Source: Ceratothoa steindachneri (Eukaryota > Arthropoda > Malacostraca > Isopoda > Cymothoidae). Taken from it: 64,000 nucleotides of DNA. The DNA lies in contig OZ018321.1 of assembly GCA_963969495.1 (NCBI GenBank), positions 190,503,485 to 190,567,484 on the forward strand, in the 5' to 3' direction. Within the stretch, counting starts at the first letter, position 1, and the number at the start of each line of letters is the position of its first letter. The position numbers were made by a program, and so were the translations under genes. The notes under the pieces are model-generated. The model worked only from the letters and a program-made list of their open reading frames with translations. It searched no databases and had not been told where the DNA came from. Of the stretch, positions 51,752 through 63,470 are shown in pieces.

Positions 51752-52640
51752 GAGTTCTACAAATTTCCGAAGAGCGGGGGGAGGGGGGCTAAGGCTAAAA
51801 CATCATCGAGATATACGAACACTTTTATCCCGCACAAGGCGGCCCATTCAAGGAAGATAGGGGACATGCAGGCCTGCATAATAAAAGGGGAGCCTGCGAA
51901 ACCCATGGGGAGTCGGGTGAACCTAAACCGTATATTGCCACACACCAAACCGAACCACGGGCGGGCCCTGGGGTGAGGTTTAACATGGTAGAAACCGTGC
52001 TGGAGATCGATCTTAATAGCTGCTCATGATGCCTTGTTCGTATCTCGGAGCACCATTCCAAGACAGGGGAGTTGGAAGGTGGGGGGCTCATAAAGCCCCG
52101 ACTCCCCGAGTGGGAACATATCGTATATCAACCTGTCTTCTTTGTCATTTTTAGGAACAAGGAAGGCACGGTGGGTGCACCTAATTTCTTGGAGGGCTCC
52201 ACAACCCCCGCGCACACGAGGGTTTTGACGATCGGGAGCATCTGCGCGCCCGTTTTGGCAAAATGACGGTATTTGCCAAGGAAAACCTTTACGCCGTTAC
52301 CACCAGCGGACTTGGCGATGTTTGACGTAAGGGGGATATGACTACACACATGCCCGGGGACGAAGTCGCAGATGTGGCGCTGAAGAGGGTCTGGGCCCCC
52401 TTTTGCAAGAGGGCCAAACACACTGCTATGATCGTTGCCGTTATCTCCGTCGCCGGCGTCCATCCCTGAACAGACCCTGACATCCGGGGACGCATCCTGA
52501 GCAGGAGCCTCCACAACCGGAGATGCGGGGTGATCGGGGAGCGAACCGGCCGGATCATTGTCCAGGAACTCAACCACCGCCCTCAATTCTGAGTCCTCAT
52601 TTAACAATTGCTGGGACTCGTCGTCCCTGGGGTCAATCAT
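51750..52640 (-). pseudogene. Retroelement reverse transcriptase, frameshifted
   Basis: Pieces in different frames: an acidic N-terminal linker (52640-52200), then KYRHFAKTG and VEPSKKLGAPTVPSLFL, a shift or stop after MTKKTG, IYDMFPLGES, FQLPCLGMVL, an in-frame TGA near 52030, KIDLQHGFYHV (motif A with catalytic Asp), FRFTRLPMGFAGSPFIMQ (motif B) and KVFVYLDDVLALA (motif C, YLDD). Catalytic residues are intact but the ORF is not. Confidence 0.78.
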
Positions 52641-52945
52641 GTTTATTGCCTCGACTGCCGCCGCTAGCCCGGGATCCGCGGCAAGCAGCCGTTCTTGAGA
52701 AGAGAGTTGAAAATTATCCAGGTCTTCGTCATCTCAGAGTTCATCAACGGCGTGATTATCGTGGAGATCACGCACATCGAACCCCAAGGCATCTTCACCC
52801 GCGCCCGAACTACCGGCGAGGGCAAGGCCGTCCTTAACCCAAGGTACTCCACCCGGGGGAGGGGAAAGAGAAGGGGAGAGGGGGGGGGGCAAAAATAAAA
52901 AATTCCCGGATAGCCCACACTTCATCCTCCCACTCGTCTCTAAGC

Positions 52946-53446
52946 CTATTTTCTTGGGGCATCAGGTTTGCCTCTGCTCCTATTACGAGGTCTACGACGA
53001 GCACGAGCCGGAGCTTGAGAACCTGATGGAATGGGCCTAGACGACTTACGTGCCCACGTGTCTCTCAACATGGTACGATTGTAAATGACCGGGTCAATAA
53101 GAATACCCACCCCTTGGGCAGCCTGGAGGCGATGATCCTCCAAGGCGTATTGCCAGTCAACAAAGGACACCAGATAATACAACTTGAGGCGCTGCTGTAG
53201 CCTAGCAAGCTCATCTAAGTTGAGGTGGTCGGAAACTCGAAATAAGATAAAGAGGAGTTCGAGTTCCTCAATGTCTCTGGTTCTAAATGGGGAGGTGGGA
53301 AGAGTAAGGCGAGCCCGAAGATGGGTAACGACCAAGGGCCAGTCTAAGGCCACGTGCCGGGCCTCCAATACTTGAGGGAGACCACGTGGGGGCTGGAATC
53401 TCAGGGGGTTCTCAAAACCTAGGACACACAAATCTGTGACAGACAA
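52946..53446 (-). CDS. Capsid-like ORF with arginine-rich tail
   Basis: A 166-codon ORF. The body is rich in Leu, with helices such as RDIEELELLFILFRVSDHLN and LARLQQRLKLYYLV. The C terminus is strongly basic: WARKSSRPIPSG, then ARARRRPRNRSRGK. The layout (helical core plus Arg/Ser-rich tail) fits a nucleic-acid-binding capsid protein and it lies directly upstream of the RT. No direct family match is recognised; its start may lie further upstream. Confidence 0.5.
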   Translation of the reverse strand: MSVTDLCVLGFENPLRFQPPRGLPQVLEARHVALDWPLVVTHLRARLTLPTSPFRTRDIEELELLFILFRVSDHLNLDELARLQQRLKLYYLVSFVDWQYALEDHRLQAAQGVGILIDPVIYNRTMLRDTWARKSSRPIPSGSQAPARARRRPRNRSRGKPDAPRK

Positions 53447-53559
53447 CTTAGAACCTACCTCTACTTAAATTTATGACCGTTTAAAACCCTTCTTTGTTTT
53501 CTATTCCTTAGCTAATCACCAGTCCAACTATAAAAGCTAGCAGAAACCTTACTTTAGCT

Positions 53560-53802
53560 TATTAATCAATTTTTCTGAGGCACAATATCGATGGCTTTAC
53601 TAAAATCTAGCTAAATTACATCAACATGGTGCCCCTTATACAAGTTATTAGTCACATTTTCAAGGAACGATAACAAATCTAGTAGTCTAGCCTCGATAAT
53701 TTCTTCACAAACCTTACAAACAATAGAGCCAAGGCTAACAGGGCGGCATTAAACCATACTACCCTCTTTAATAATGAGAAGCACATTAGCTAACTTTCAA
53801 TC
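53560..53802 (-). pseudogene. CR1-type LINE reverse-transcriptase fragment, part 1
   Basis: Minus-strand reading: LGSIVCKVCEEIIEARLLDL, LENVTNNLYKG, then HVDVI, a stop, LDFSKAIDIVP (motif A with catalytic Asp). This is standard CR1 RT order. It is interrupted on its right by a hAT-like element and continues beyond 54555. Confidence 0.75.
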
Positions 53803-53936
53803 CTCTAGAACAGGAATCGGAAAACATTTTGATTTTGCGTGCCAATTCCATTAAAAAAAGGTCTGCTGACCAAAAAGTCGCGTGCTCTCACTTATTCTGA
53901 TTTATGACCTTTAAAACTTTCAATAATTCCCGTAAT

Positions 53937-54190
53937 AACCTTGGGATGACCTTTGTAATTCTATCATTCAAAAGAGAATGTAAAACAACATAAGGGTTTC
54001 AAATTTCGTTAGAATCAGCGAAATAGTTATGATGTTATTGCCAAAACAAAATAATTCCAGGGTTAACCTTGGGATGACCTTGTCAATTATATCAATCGAA
54101 AAAGAATTTAAAACAACATAAATATTTCAAATTTCCTTAGAATCGCCCGAATAGTTACAATGTTATTGCAAAAACAAAAATATAGCAAAA
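53937..54190. repeat. Two-copy tandem repeat, 128-bp period, in the hAT element
   Basis: AACCTTGGGATGACCTT starts at 53937 and 54065, and the similarity extends through AAAACAACATAA and TTATTGC-AAAAC. Confidence 0.88.
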
Positions 54191-54382
54191 CCGACTGACC
54201 GATATAGTGAGATGTAGTCACCCGCGACTAAAAGGAATTTCTGGTCTTGAGTGCCAAGCAACTGTAATACCCAATGTACATAATCTAACACGGTCAACAG
54301 ACCTAAGTCGATATGCCCAAAAGATACGGTAAATATTGCGTTAAAAGAAATATATAAAATTTTATCATTAGAAAATATGTAA

Positions 54383-54387
<5 letters not shown>

Positions 54388-54450
<63 letters not shown>
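54388..54450. repeat. (TA)n microsatellite
   Basis: About 63 bp TA inside the hAT-type element. Confidence 0.97.
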
Positions 54451-54451
<1 letters not shown>

Positions 54452-54554
54452 TTTTTAATATGATCCTGTCTTTGCTTAAAGGAGAGGAACAATCTTTTCA
54501 AATGCCAAGGATAGATGGCTCGCGTGCCAAGGTTTGCCGACGCCTGTTCTAGTA

Positions 54555-54990
54555 CTTTGCACCGTGAAATTGACCTATTAAAATTATATTCAGTGGCAAA
54601 GTTAAACGATATAATCTTTCATGAAGAATTCTAGCATATATGCCTATATTTACAGGCACTGTTGTTTTATTAGGTTTCATATCTTAATGACCTTTTTATT
54701 TTTTTCCAAATCAAAAGGTTTCTTTTCATCCCTTCTTTCAGTTCTAATCACGAAACTCTCATCGTCCTATTAGACAAATCGTCAACAAAGACATCTATAA
54801 TGATCATTTAGAACTTGCACCAATTCCTCGTCTTTATGAATTATTCTACCATCAATCTAAAAGTTGCGTTGTCTATCCTTCACTCTATCTTTGTAAAAAG
54901 CAAAAGACAATTTTTAAGATCTTTATTACACTTTCTGACTAAAATGATTTCTCCTCTTCTCCTGCTGGCAGGAGATATAATAAGAAAATA
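54555..54990 (-). pseudogene. CR1-type LINE fragment, part 2 (EN-RT linker)
   Basis: The minus strand reads KCNKDLKN, FYKDRVKDRQRNF, a stop, then IDGRIIHKDEELVQVLNDHY. This matches the CR1 linker between endonuclease and RT (DGKIIHDDKEMAEVLNDYF-like). It lies in the expected order relative to 53560-53802. Confidence 0.65.
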
Positions 54991-55451
54991 AAGATAAAGC
55001 AGTCTAGGTTAAATATTTGTAAAAGAAAAACCCCAAAACCCCACCTTTTAGACAGAGGGTGGTAAGGTTTTGGAATAATTTACCCTGTGACCTTGGTTTA
55101 AATCCAAGTTGTACGACTATATGGATAGTTTAGTTATGATCTTACGAGGAAGGTTTGGTTTTTATTTTGTGGACTACATTTCTTTCATTTATAGGTTGAT
55201 AAACATTTTTGGATGCAATTGTATTATGTTTGTCGTATTATAATTGAATGAATCCTTTGGGTTCTATCATGAGGTAGAATTTAGGTTTTGTTGGTCGAGA
55301 CACATTCGGCAGGTGTTTCACGTAGATAAGCCCCACAGTCTTTTAGCAAATCAGGCCATTCTTGTTATGAAAAGTGGTTCACTTGAAATAGCTTTTAGTA
55401 AGCAAAGATATGCTTGGCTTCAAAAGAACATAATCTATTCTTCTTTATATA

Positions 55452-56756
55452 AAGGGTGTTCCAATAACTTAGGCCGATTGTAAATGTGAGTTAAGTTTAA
55501 GCGTCTAATGATTTTTTTATTTTTCTTTCAGATTTAACAACTTCAGTTTTTGGCAATTTCAACCATGGAAAGATTAACAATCGAACAACGTGTTAAAGTT
55601 ATCGAAGCCTATTACGAAAATGGACGTTCAAACAGAAGTGCATTTCGGGCACTTCGCGATTTTTTTGGTCAACATAATCGACCAACCGAGAGTGTAATTG
55701 GGAAAATTGTTCGTAAATTCAAACAAACGGGGTCGGTGGCAGATATGAAAACGCCATTGCGTGCTCGTTTAGGCCTTTCAGCTGAAAACTTTGCTGCAGT
55801 GCGCGAGAATGTGGCCGAAGATCCAGACCTCTATTCGTCATCGCGCGCAGGAATTGAACCTCTCTACAACAACGTTACAGCGAATTTTGACAAAAGATTT
55901 GTCTCTACACGCTTCCAAAATTCATTTGACACAAGAACTGAAGACTGCTGACCATTTGAAGCGCCGTACATTTGTCAGTTGGGTGCACGAGCAAAGACAA
56001 GCCGATGATGATTTTTCGCAAAAAAATCATCTTTAGCGATGAAGCCCATTTTCATCTTGGTGGATTCGTTAATAAGCAGAATTGTCGCATTTGGGCTGAT
56101 GAAAATCCCAGGAAGATTATTGAAAAGCCACTGCATCCACAAAAGGTCACTGTTTGGTGTGCATTTTTTTGCTAGCGGAATCATTGGGCCGTATTTGTTC
56201 GAAAATGATGCCGCGAATTCTGTTACGGTGACAGGCGAGCGATACCGTACCATGATAACCAACTTTTTATGGCCTGAATTGAATTCTATGGATGTTTAAG
56301 ATTTGTGGTTTTAACAGGACCGCACCACATGCCACACAACCAATGCAACAATGGCTTTATTGAATGAGAAGTTCCCAGGTCGCATCATCTCTCGAAACAG
56401 CGAGGTCAATTGGCCACCACGATCGTGTGACTTGACGCCTTTATATTTCTTCCTTTGGGGTCGTCTCAAAAGTAAGGTCTATGCCAACAAGCCAACAACA
56501 ATTCAACAGCTGAAGGATGAGATAATAAGGCATATTGGTGAGATCGAGGAGCAACTATGCAGAGACGTCATCAAAAGTTTTGACCATCGAGTGGAGGTGT
56601 GCCGCCGAAGCCTTGGCAGACATTTAGGCGATATTATTTTTCACACATAATTTATATGACTCAAATAACACGATCTAATAGTGAAATCAATAAATTTTCA
56701 CCAATAACACTGTTTTATTTACTGCTAACTGCGATCCATCTTAATGGAACACCCTT
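55452..56756 (+). mobile_element. DUF4817-like DNA transposon
   Basis: Inverted ends AAGGGTGTTCCAATAA and AAGGGTGTTCCATTAA, with TA at 55450-55451 and 56757-56758. Length 1305 bp, transposase on the + strand. Confidence 0.88.
55565..56650 (+). pseudogene. DUF4817-like transposase, frameshifted
   Basis: ATG at 55565: MERLTIEQRVKVIEAYYEN, FRALRDFFGQHNRPTESVI (HTH), KIVRKFKQTGSV. Then frames change at about 55850, 56030 and 56170: LKTADHLKRRTF, IIFSDEAHFHLGGFVN (first Asp), VTVWCAFF, GPYLFENDA, an LWFQQDRTTCHTT segment (second Asp, after a stop), CDLTPLYFFLWGRLK (third site) and a C-terminal RRSLGRHLGDIIFH with stop. Four or more lesions. Confidence 0.87.
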
Positions 56757-56764
56757 TATTTGTA

Positions 56765-58430
56765 AAATATTAAAAAAAAACACTTACAGATCTTCATTAC
56801 AATTTCTGGCCTACTTGACTTCTACTCTTCTCTCTCTGGCTCTAATCAACCTATTAAGATCCACTTTAATGATTCTATAGTCGATAAGAATCATAGAGTG
56901 CTATTTTACACTCCCTAAAAAAACATCATTATTACCTGTTTTATTTCTTATTTCACTATTCCGCCAAATGATTTACTTTACTTTGAATTTCTAATTTTTT
57001 TAAAAGAAGCTTGAGTAAAAAAAGACTGTAACCTCATCCCATACCACCCAACTCATTTCATGACTTGTTAGTCGGTTCTTTTGTGAGAAAGAACGTCTAC
57101 CAAACTTCGAGTATAACGTAAATAAACTGTTGAGTGGTTTATTCCAAGAAAAATGAAATTTAATTAGCTTGTATCCTGCGAATGTTAAGTTTCATAAATC
57201 GTAGCTCTTAATTAGGTACGGTTTGATGTAAACAGATAGCTTTAAGGGAGGGCCTTTTGCTAGAACTGCTTAGTAAAAATACCAGAATTAATAGCGAAGA
57301 ATATATACATTAAGAAATGGGGGAAGGAAAAAGATTCTAAAATTATCTTCAGGAACTTTACTCACGATTTAAGCATTATATCATTATTATTGTTTTATAT
57401 TATTATAGTAATTATTAATATATTTATTGCTGTTATTATTATATTATTTATACTTTCAGATTAGCAAAATGAATTTAGCATATGCATCTAAAATGGAATT
57501 GAAGTTGGCAAATTTGAGTCACGGCTGTTCTTTTAAACATACCTGTTCCCGGATGTTTTAAACCTATCTCCCACACCACATCATATGTATAAGGTTACTA
57601 GAGTTAAAAAAATGGAATTGATAAAAAGGGAAAATTAATGGATACCCCAAGAAAGTTTCTTAAATGACGATCATCAACAAACTGATGAAGTTAGGTAAAC
57701 TTGAATTGGTGTGGAAGATGCCCAACACGAGTAGTCAAACGAAGTGATTATTTGGAAAGAAGTGCACACTGTAGAACGCGGAACTGTCTCAAACTTTCAA
57801 TAAAACGACAGTAAAAGCGAGAGTCACCTTCATCGGTCTCCCTTTTGAATAGCTCCTCCTAATTTACAAGGAGGGAAATAGATATGTCAGTAGATGACTG
57901 TTCAAAAGGTAGAAGTCAGCCAAACATAATCCACCTTTGTCTCAAATTAGCTAAACCTAATCCACTTTTATCTCGAGTAAACCAAACCTAATCTATATTT
58001 CCCCCAAATCAGCCAAATCAACCTTTGTTTCAAGCCAGTCAAAATTCACCACTCGAACCAAACCTAATGAGTAAACACTTTCAAATGGCAAGCAGAGAAA
58101 TGATCAGGTTTCCACCATACAGTATCGTGACAAAAGAAACAGAACGACTGTATTTCTATCATAATTCTTCCATAACTTTTGCCATAGAAAATCCAAGAAT
58201 TCCAAAATTTGTGAAGAATGACGTACAAATACAAAATACGTAATGTTAAAGGTTATGCAACTTTAGACGAATATAGCGAAAGTTATTAGCAGATAGGTAC
58301 TTTACTAGAAAAATTAAAGTGTACAAAAAGTCCGAACGCTTAGGTTTCATGTAGAGAGGACTGGCATTGTTTGCATAACTACTAATTTCAGTTAGTAGTT
58401 AGTAGTTCAATATGACTAATGTATATGTCG
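56765..58430. other. AT-rich; weak CR1-like remnant and a small tandem repeat
   Basis: The stretch 56785-56830 resembles 54910-54960 (CR1 linker). Around 57915-58050, four diverged copies of a roughly 35-40-bp unit containing AAACCTAAT and CTTTGTCTCAA occur. Nothing else recognised. Confidence 0.4.
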
Positions 58431-58439
58431 TGCCTTTCT

Positions 58440-58960
58440 CTGTCCAGAAGGTGATCGCAAAGTTACGCCACCAAGATGGTATTTCAATGAGAGGCATTGC
58501 AGGTGTGTCAAGCGCTCCAAAAGTGTAGTCCATAATATTATGTTAACCTATGACAAAACATGCTTATGTAATGCTGGTAGATCAACCTGTAGGCCAATGA
58601 CCAGTCTTAAAAACTAAAAGGCTCATCTTCCATTCGCCACTAAACACGTTACACGGACGGATGACCAATGGAGCCAAGTCCACTTAATTGACGAATCTAA
58701 GTTCAATTTGTTTCGAATCGATGGCAGGAGATTCGTTCATCGCAGATCAGGCGAACGAGGCTTTCAATTGCACCAAAAGGAGTGTGAAGTTTGGCGAAGG
58801 AAGTGTCGTGGTCTAGGATACTTGAGAGCTTACGAGGCAAAAATGTACAAGAAATTGCTGCAAACAACATGCTTTGTCCCATCTGCGAAACTCTCAAGCC
58901 TAAACCCAACCTGCATTTTTTTTATGCAGGCAAACGCTCCCTACTTTAAATACCCTGGGG
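58440..58960 (+). pseudogene. Tc1-like transposase remnant
   Basis: Reads VIAKLRHQDGISMRGIAGVS (HTH), damaged middle, HVTRTDDQWSQVHLIDESKF then NLFRIDGRRFVHRRSGER, the first catalytic block of Tc1. The second and third blocks and the ends are missing. Confidence 0.75.
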
Positions 58961-58969
58961 CAAGTTGAA

Positions 58970-59975
58970 CCCTGGTATCCCAATTACCAGTAGTCGGGAG
59001 CTACTCCCTCCCCCCAGTTATCAACCACGGAATATATTTACGGCTTAACCTGATAGAAACACCGTTTCCGAATGCAGCATAGAGTTCAGATTCAGGTCGT
59101 ATTTCCTTGTAGCTGCCATACTGTGTAGATCCATTTCGTTCAGATCCCAAGATAAGCCGTAGGCCCACACTGAGGAATAAAAGCCTCAAAACAAGTGCAG
59201 AACAGTGGTAAAAGTCCTACCAAATTATATACTTAATAGGCCTTAAAAGGTGAAGGGCAATCTTTACGGCTTTTATTTTTTTTAGTCATACAAAAAGATT
59301 ATTAAAAAAAACGCTGGCATGACCACCAGAAAGGTTTGGGCAAAAGATTGATTGAAAGGAGAAGTTTAGGTAAGTGAACATGTGTGGAAGGTGAATAGAT
59401 TTAGTTAGTACAAAGGGAAACTTCTTGAGGACCATCAATTAGGAGGGAACGCAACTTTCTTCTCAGAAGATGGGGGAATCTTGGAAAACGACAGGCATTC
59501 AATGAACATCGAAATCTGGGCGGTCTTTCCCTGGATGAGATCCGCATTCCGGCAATTCTAAGGAATATCCAACAAAATCCTTATAAGATGAATGGCATTC
59601 GAGACGGATTACAAGTCCCTTTTATCAATGCACCCAAGCATTTGAGTATATCAAGATGTGGACAATTAACGCCAGGATCGGCTAAAGGTGTATAAAGGCG
59701 AGTGTGCGAGATGAGGAAACCCAACTCAATTCCTGATGCAAATAAGCCGATTTGTTTTACAGGCGCGTCCCTTAAAAGAGACTCCGAGTGACTTTTATTC
59801 CAAGATCGTGACTCAGCGATAATGTAAACGGAGACCGAATGATAGGGGCAAGAATACAAGGACATTGAAACGAAGTAAAATGTGAAAGATGTAGCTGTTA
59901 GGCCTCTTTCCTTTTTACATATTACACCTTATTCTTGTTTTTCTATACTATGTACATGAAGTAGTTTATTGAAGG
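58970..59975. other. Nothing recognised
   Basis: A minus-strand ORF at 59865-59581 (94 codons) shows no motif or family resemblance. No repeats noted. Confidence 0.4.
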
Positions 59976-59979
59976 AAAA

Positions 59980-60088
<109 letters not shown>

Positions 60089-60114
60089 AATAACTCCAAT
60101 AATTTTTAAATAAC

Positions 60115-60330
60115 GATTACAAACATGCGGATAAAACTGAAAGTAATCATGGAGAAGTCAACAACATCAAGGTGTATTACAGAAACCAGATGTCCACGGC
60201 CTATAAAATAAATGAAAAAAACATCAAGGAGATTATTAACCGTAACATTAAGGTTAAAAATCAAACGGATAAAATCCAACTCATCATCTATTACACAGGC
60301 CTGCGTTTGAAAAAAAAAATTATGTTCCCC
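60115..60330 (+). pseudogene. Penelope linker fragment
   Basis: Reads YYRNQMSTAYKINEKNIKEI, then IKVKNQTDKIQLIIYY. It aligns with the segment just before the zinc finger in the 10166 fragment (QMTDAYKTDERILQDIIKSN). It ends before the GIY-YIG core. Confidence 0.65.
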
Positions 60331-60507
60331 AGGATTTTTTTGTGGTTTCTTAATGAATCCAACCTCCTGAGCTCAAAAATGAATGTATATTTGTTCAATC
60401 AGGTCAGATTTTCTCAGTACAGCATACACCATTTTCATTGAGATTACCTCATTTTTTCTGAATTTAAAAAAAAAAACTTTATCTAATAATGCATTATTAC
60501 TGTTATA

Positions 60508-62886
60508 TCATATAAACAGGAATACACGTATGTAAACTATAATTCTTTTAATAAACAAAAAATAAAAGAATGCAACATAATAAAGAAAATAATTATAATT
60601 TCGAAGAACAGACGCCCTTGACGATTTTCGTTTGTGCCTGTCATCTGGTGCATCACGCTTCAAACACCAACAGTAGTCAGCAAGCATGTTTCCGTTCCAT
60701 TTACACTGGTACCTGGATTCAATTGTTTTTATGTCCTGGTGGAATCTTTGCCCCTGTTCTTTACTGTAATCCCCGCAGTTGTCGGGAAAATAATCCAGAT
60801 GGGACTGTAAAAAATGTATCTTTATAGACATTCGAGCTCCCAAATGTTTGAGACTTGTTAAGAGCTGATTGACCAGGGCAACATATTCTTCTAGGCTTCT
60901 TTTATTGCCTAGAAAATTGTTAACTAGAGCTTTGAAAGCTTTCCAGGCATCTTTTTCTATGTCCTTTATTGATGCATCAAATTGCTGATCAAGTTCCTGA
61001 TTTGAAGTCCATCAAAAATTCCCCCATGGAGCTTAGCGTCACTGATTTGTGGAAATTTTTGAAGAAGAAATTTAAAAGCTTGGCCTACTTTATCAAGGGT
61101 TTTGACATAATTTTTCATTATGCCAAGCTTTATATGCAGTGGAGGGAGGAGTATTTTTTGAGGAGGCACTAAAGGTTCAGCTATCACATTGTTTGATCTA
61201 ATTCTAAATGCTTCTCGTGGAGGCCAAACCTTCTTCTCATAGTGCATACTATCTGCACGACTGTCCCATAAACATAGGAAACAGGGATGCTTCGTGTAGC
61301 CTGTTTGCGTCCCAAGCGTAAGAGACACTACCTGAAAAAAAATTTAGCACGGTATGTAAATTCAGTGTAATATTTCTAAAAACAAATTCAAAGTAATATT
61401 TCTTAAAACAATAAGAATACGAATATGTACTGAAAAATCCTGTATGCCGATGCATTAAATCATCGTATTGGAACTAATTGGATATATGTACATCTTATTT
61501 TGAGTTTATTGAGTTGTGTTGTATACCTTCTCAATTAGGATAAGTTCCCCATTAACCCAATAGGATGCATTAACCTATAGGGACACACTTCAACAAAAAA
61601 TATAACTCAAAAATGACTCATGATCTCCAGATTTGCATTCTTGTAAAATGTAAGTTGACCAAAAGGTGTATACAAGTATTAACAATTAAAAATGAAAATG
61701 TCAATATCAAAAAGCTTAGAAATGCCAAGTGTAAAATTATCTTACCTTTAAGTCACCACATATCCTCCACTTATAGCTAGAGTAATTTATTGCATCCAGC
61801 AATTTTTTCATATTTTTTTATAACTTTCAGTAAGTTGGATTGAATGGCCTATAGGAACGGAAGCTATCTTGTTACCAATATTCAGTAACACAGCTTTTAA
61901 ACTTCTACTGGAGGAATCTATGAACAGTCTCCATTCCAATGGGTTGTAGGGAATTCCAAGGGCCTCAAAAAGTCCTTTAATATTGGCGCAGTATACTAAA
62001 GAGCTGGAAGAATGCTGTAAAAAATAGCTTCGAAACTCTTGTTCTCTATTTCTGTACCCCCCTAAATGTTGTTTCTTAAGCGAGAAGATTACTTTCACGA
62101 AGTCGAGAGCCAAGAAGTTGTGTATTCGCCTTTGAAACCCCCAGATCCCTGGTCAGGTCATTTAACTGAACTTGAGTGAATGGTCTTGCGACCATATCAT
62201 GTGTGGAAACCTGATAAGACTCAGATGTGTCATAATCTTGGTCAACTTCCATATTAATCTCTTCATGTACCTCTATATGTTCAGGGGAAGAAGGTATAGG
62301 AATTCCTGGGCCATGGGGCAGGGGTTTGATGGCAGAAGGAACATCCGGATATGCCACACTATGTTTATTCTTCTTATTTATACCTGTGTAAAATATAATT
62401 GCATATTACATAAAGGAATTGATTTGGAGTTGCAGATAGTACATAAATGTTTAGTAAAGGATATGTTCATGCTGAAGTGAACTATGTTAGTTTTTAATTT
62501 TATGCTAAGTCTTTGCATAATAATGACATTTTCAGGAGCCAGTATAATTCCAGAAAGCTTAAATACTTGATACAATGCTCACCTTTAAGATTTGTCATGC
62601 AAAAATAGCAGTCCGTAGTGTGGTCCTTGCCATCTCTCCACACCATGGGAACACCAAAAGAGAGGGACTTCTGTTCGCCCTGACTCCAGCGTCTTAATCT
62701 TATGTAGCATCCCTTGCAGCAGATATGTGGTGCAAAACTTTTATCTTGATCTCTTAGCCTTACTCCAAAATATGCATGATACAAAGATTTAATTACAGGA
62801 GGGATTGTACTTTGCTGTTCGGGAAAAGTCACTTTGCCTCAAACATAGCAAAATCTGTCGGAGCTATTCTTACATTTTCTGTTCAT
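60508..62886 (-). pseudogene. Intron-containing copy of the unnamed arthropod family
   Basis: The relative of 27653-29339. ATG at 62886, NRKCKN, then FCYV with TGA (62841-62839) at the next Cys, HICCKGC, GVPMVWRD and CYFCMTNLKG. Intron 62582-62384 (GT-AG), then INKKNKHSVAYPDVPSAIK, LLGSRLRESNLLA, a TAA and a one-base shift in a G run, EWRLFIDSSSRSLKAVLL, a shift in an A run near 61815, and RICGDLK. Intron 61745-61332 (GT-AG), then VVSLTLGTQ, PCFLCLWDSRAD and LLPPLHIKLGIMKNYVK. A lost base follows near 60988, then KIHFLQSHLDYFPDNCGDYS and RFHQDI through DYCWCLKRD to about 60508. Confidence 0.75.
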
Positions 62887-62889
62887 TTT

Positions 62890-63105
62890 TAACTCAACCA
62901 CTATTATTATTATTATTCTTATTCTTATTATTATAATTCCTAGCAATTTTTAACCTGCAAAATATAAACATATTTGCATAATTACTTAAAATGTACACAA
63001 AATTTACAGCGAATAGAGCAGTGCAAAAACTATTGAAATTTGATGTAATATAGGAGATGTATAAACTATAAAATTATTATCACCCCCTGTATCGCAAAAA
63101 CTGGA
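62890..63105. other. AT-rich spacer
   Basis: Short ATT repeats near 62905-62930; nothing else recognised. Confidence 0.4.
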
Positions 63106-63109
63106 GGTG

Positions 63110-63470
63110 ATAAGGAAAAACGGATGACAGATTTGGATTTAGGAGGTCAATTTTATTAAGAAACACTATAGAAAACCTAAGGTACATTTTTGACGCAGAC
63201 CAGTGTTATAAAACAACAAAAGTCAGCAATCTCCTGATGAAAAATAACATCTGCCCAAACTCCTCGAATCTCAAGTCAACCAACATAGTTTACGAGTTCA
63301 TCTGCCCCGATAAAGACTGCAAGTTTTATAAAAACTCAAAATATGTTGGCATGACAACTACTACACTTTCGAGACGTTTAACTATGCATCTACAACGCGG
63401 AAGGCCTAAGAACCATATGGAGAGTGTCCATAATATCAACCTAACGAGAGATATGCTCCTCCTGCCCTTC
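63110..63470 (+). pseudogene. Penelope GIY-YIG fragment
   Basis: Frames give FGFRRSILLRNTIENLRYI-like sequence, then from 63237 NIVYEFICPDKDCKFYKNSK, YVGMTTTTLSRRLTMHLQRG and HMESVHNINLTRDML. The homology stops abruptly at about 63460, where low-complexity pyrimidine sequence starts. Confidence 0.83.

Larger units (their letters stand above)
51044..53446 (-). mobile_element. Retroelement remnant: capsid-like ORF, RT and RNase H
   Basis: A GC-rich minus-strand module: capsid-like ORF (53446-52946), linker, RT palm and RNase H, ending soon after RNase H. No integrase, tyrosine recombinase or long terminal repeat was seen in the flanking DNA, so the class is open: LTR-type, DIRS-type or pararetrovirus-like. 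The reading frame is broken in several places. Confidence 0.7.
53811..54546. mobile_element. hAT-type non-autonomous element inside CR1
   Basis: Ends CAGGAATCGGAAAACA and, inverted, CAGGCGTCGGCAAACC. The outer 8-mers CTCTAGAA (53803-53810) and TTCTAGTA (54547-54554) agree at 6 of 8 positions, an aged 8-bp duplication. GCGTGCCAA follows both ends. Length 736 bp, no ORF; contains tandem repeats and a (TA)n tract. Confidence 0.85.

Noticed and set aside
58025..58243. 72-codon ORF
   Set aside because: No domain or homology recognised, ordinary AT-rich composition; likely chance.
62839..62841. Selenocysteine reading of TGA at a Cys position
   Set aside because: The gene copy has several independent frameshifts and another stop, so nonsense decay is the simpler explanation. 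No SECIS was identified.
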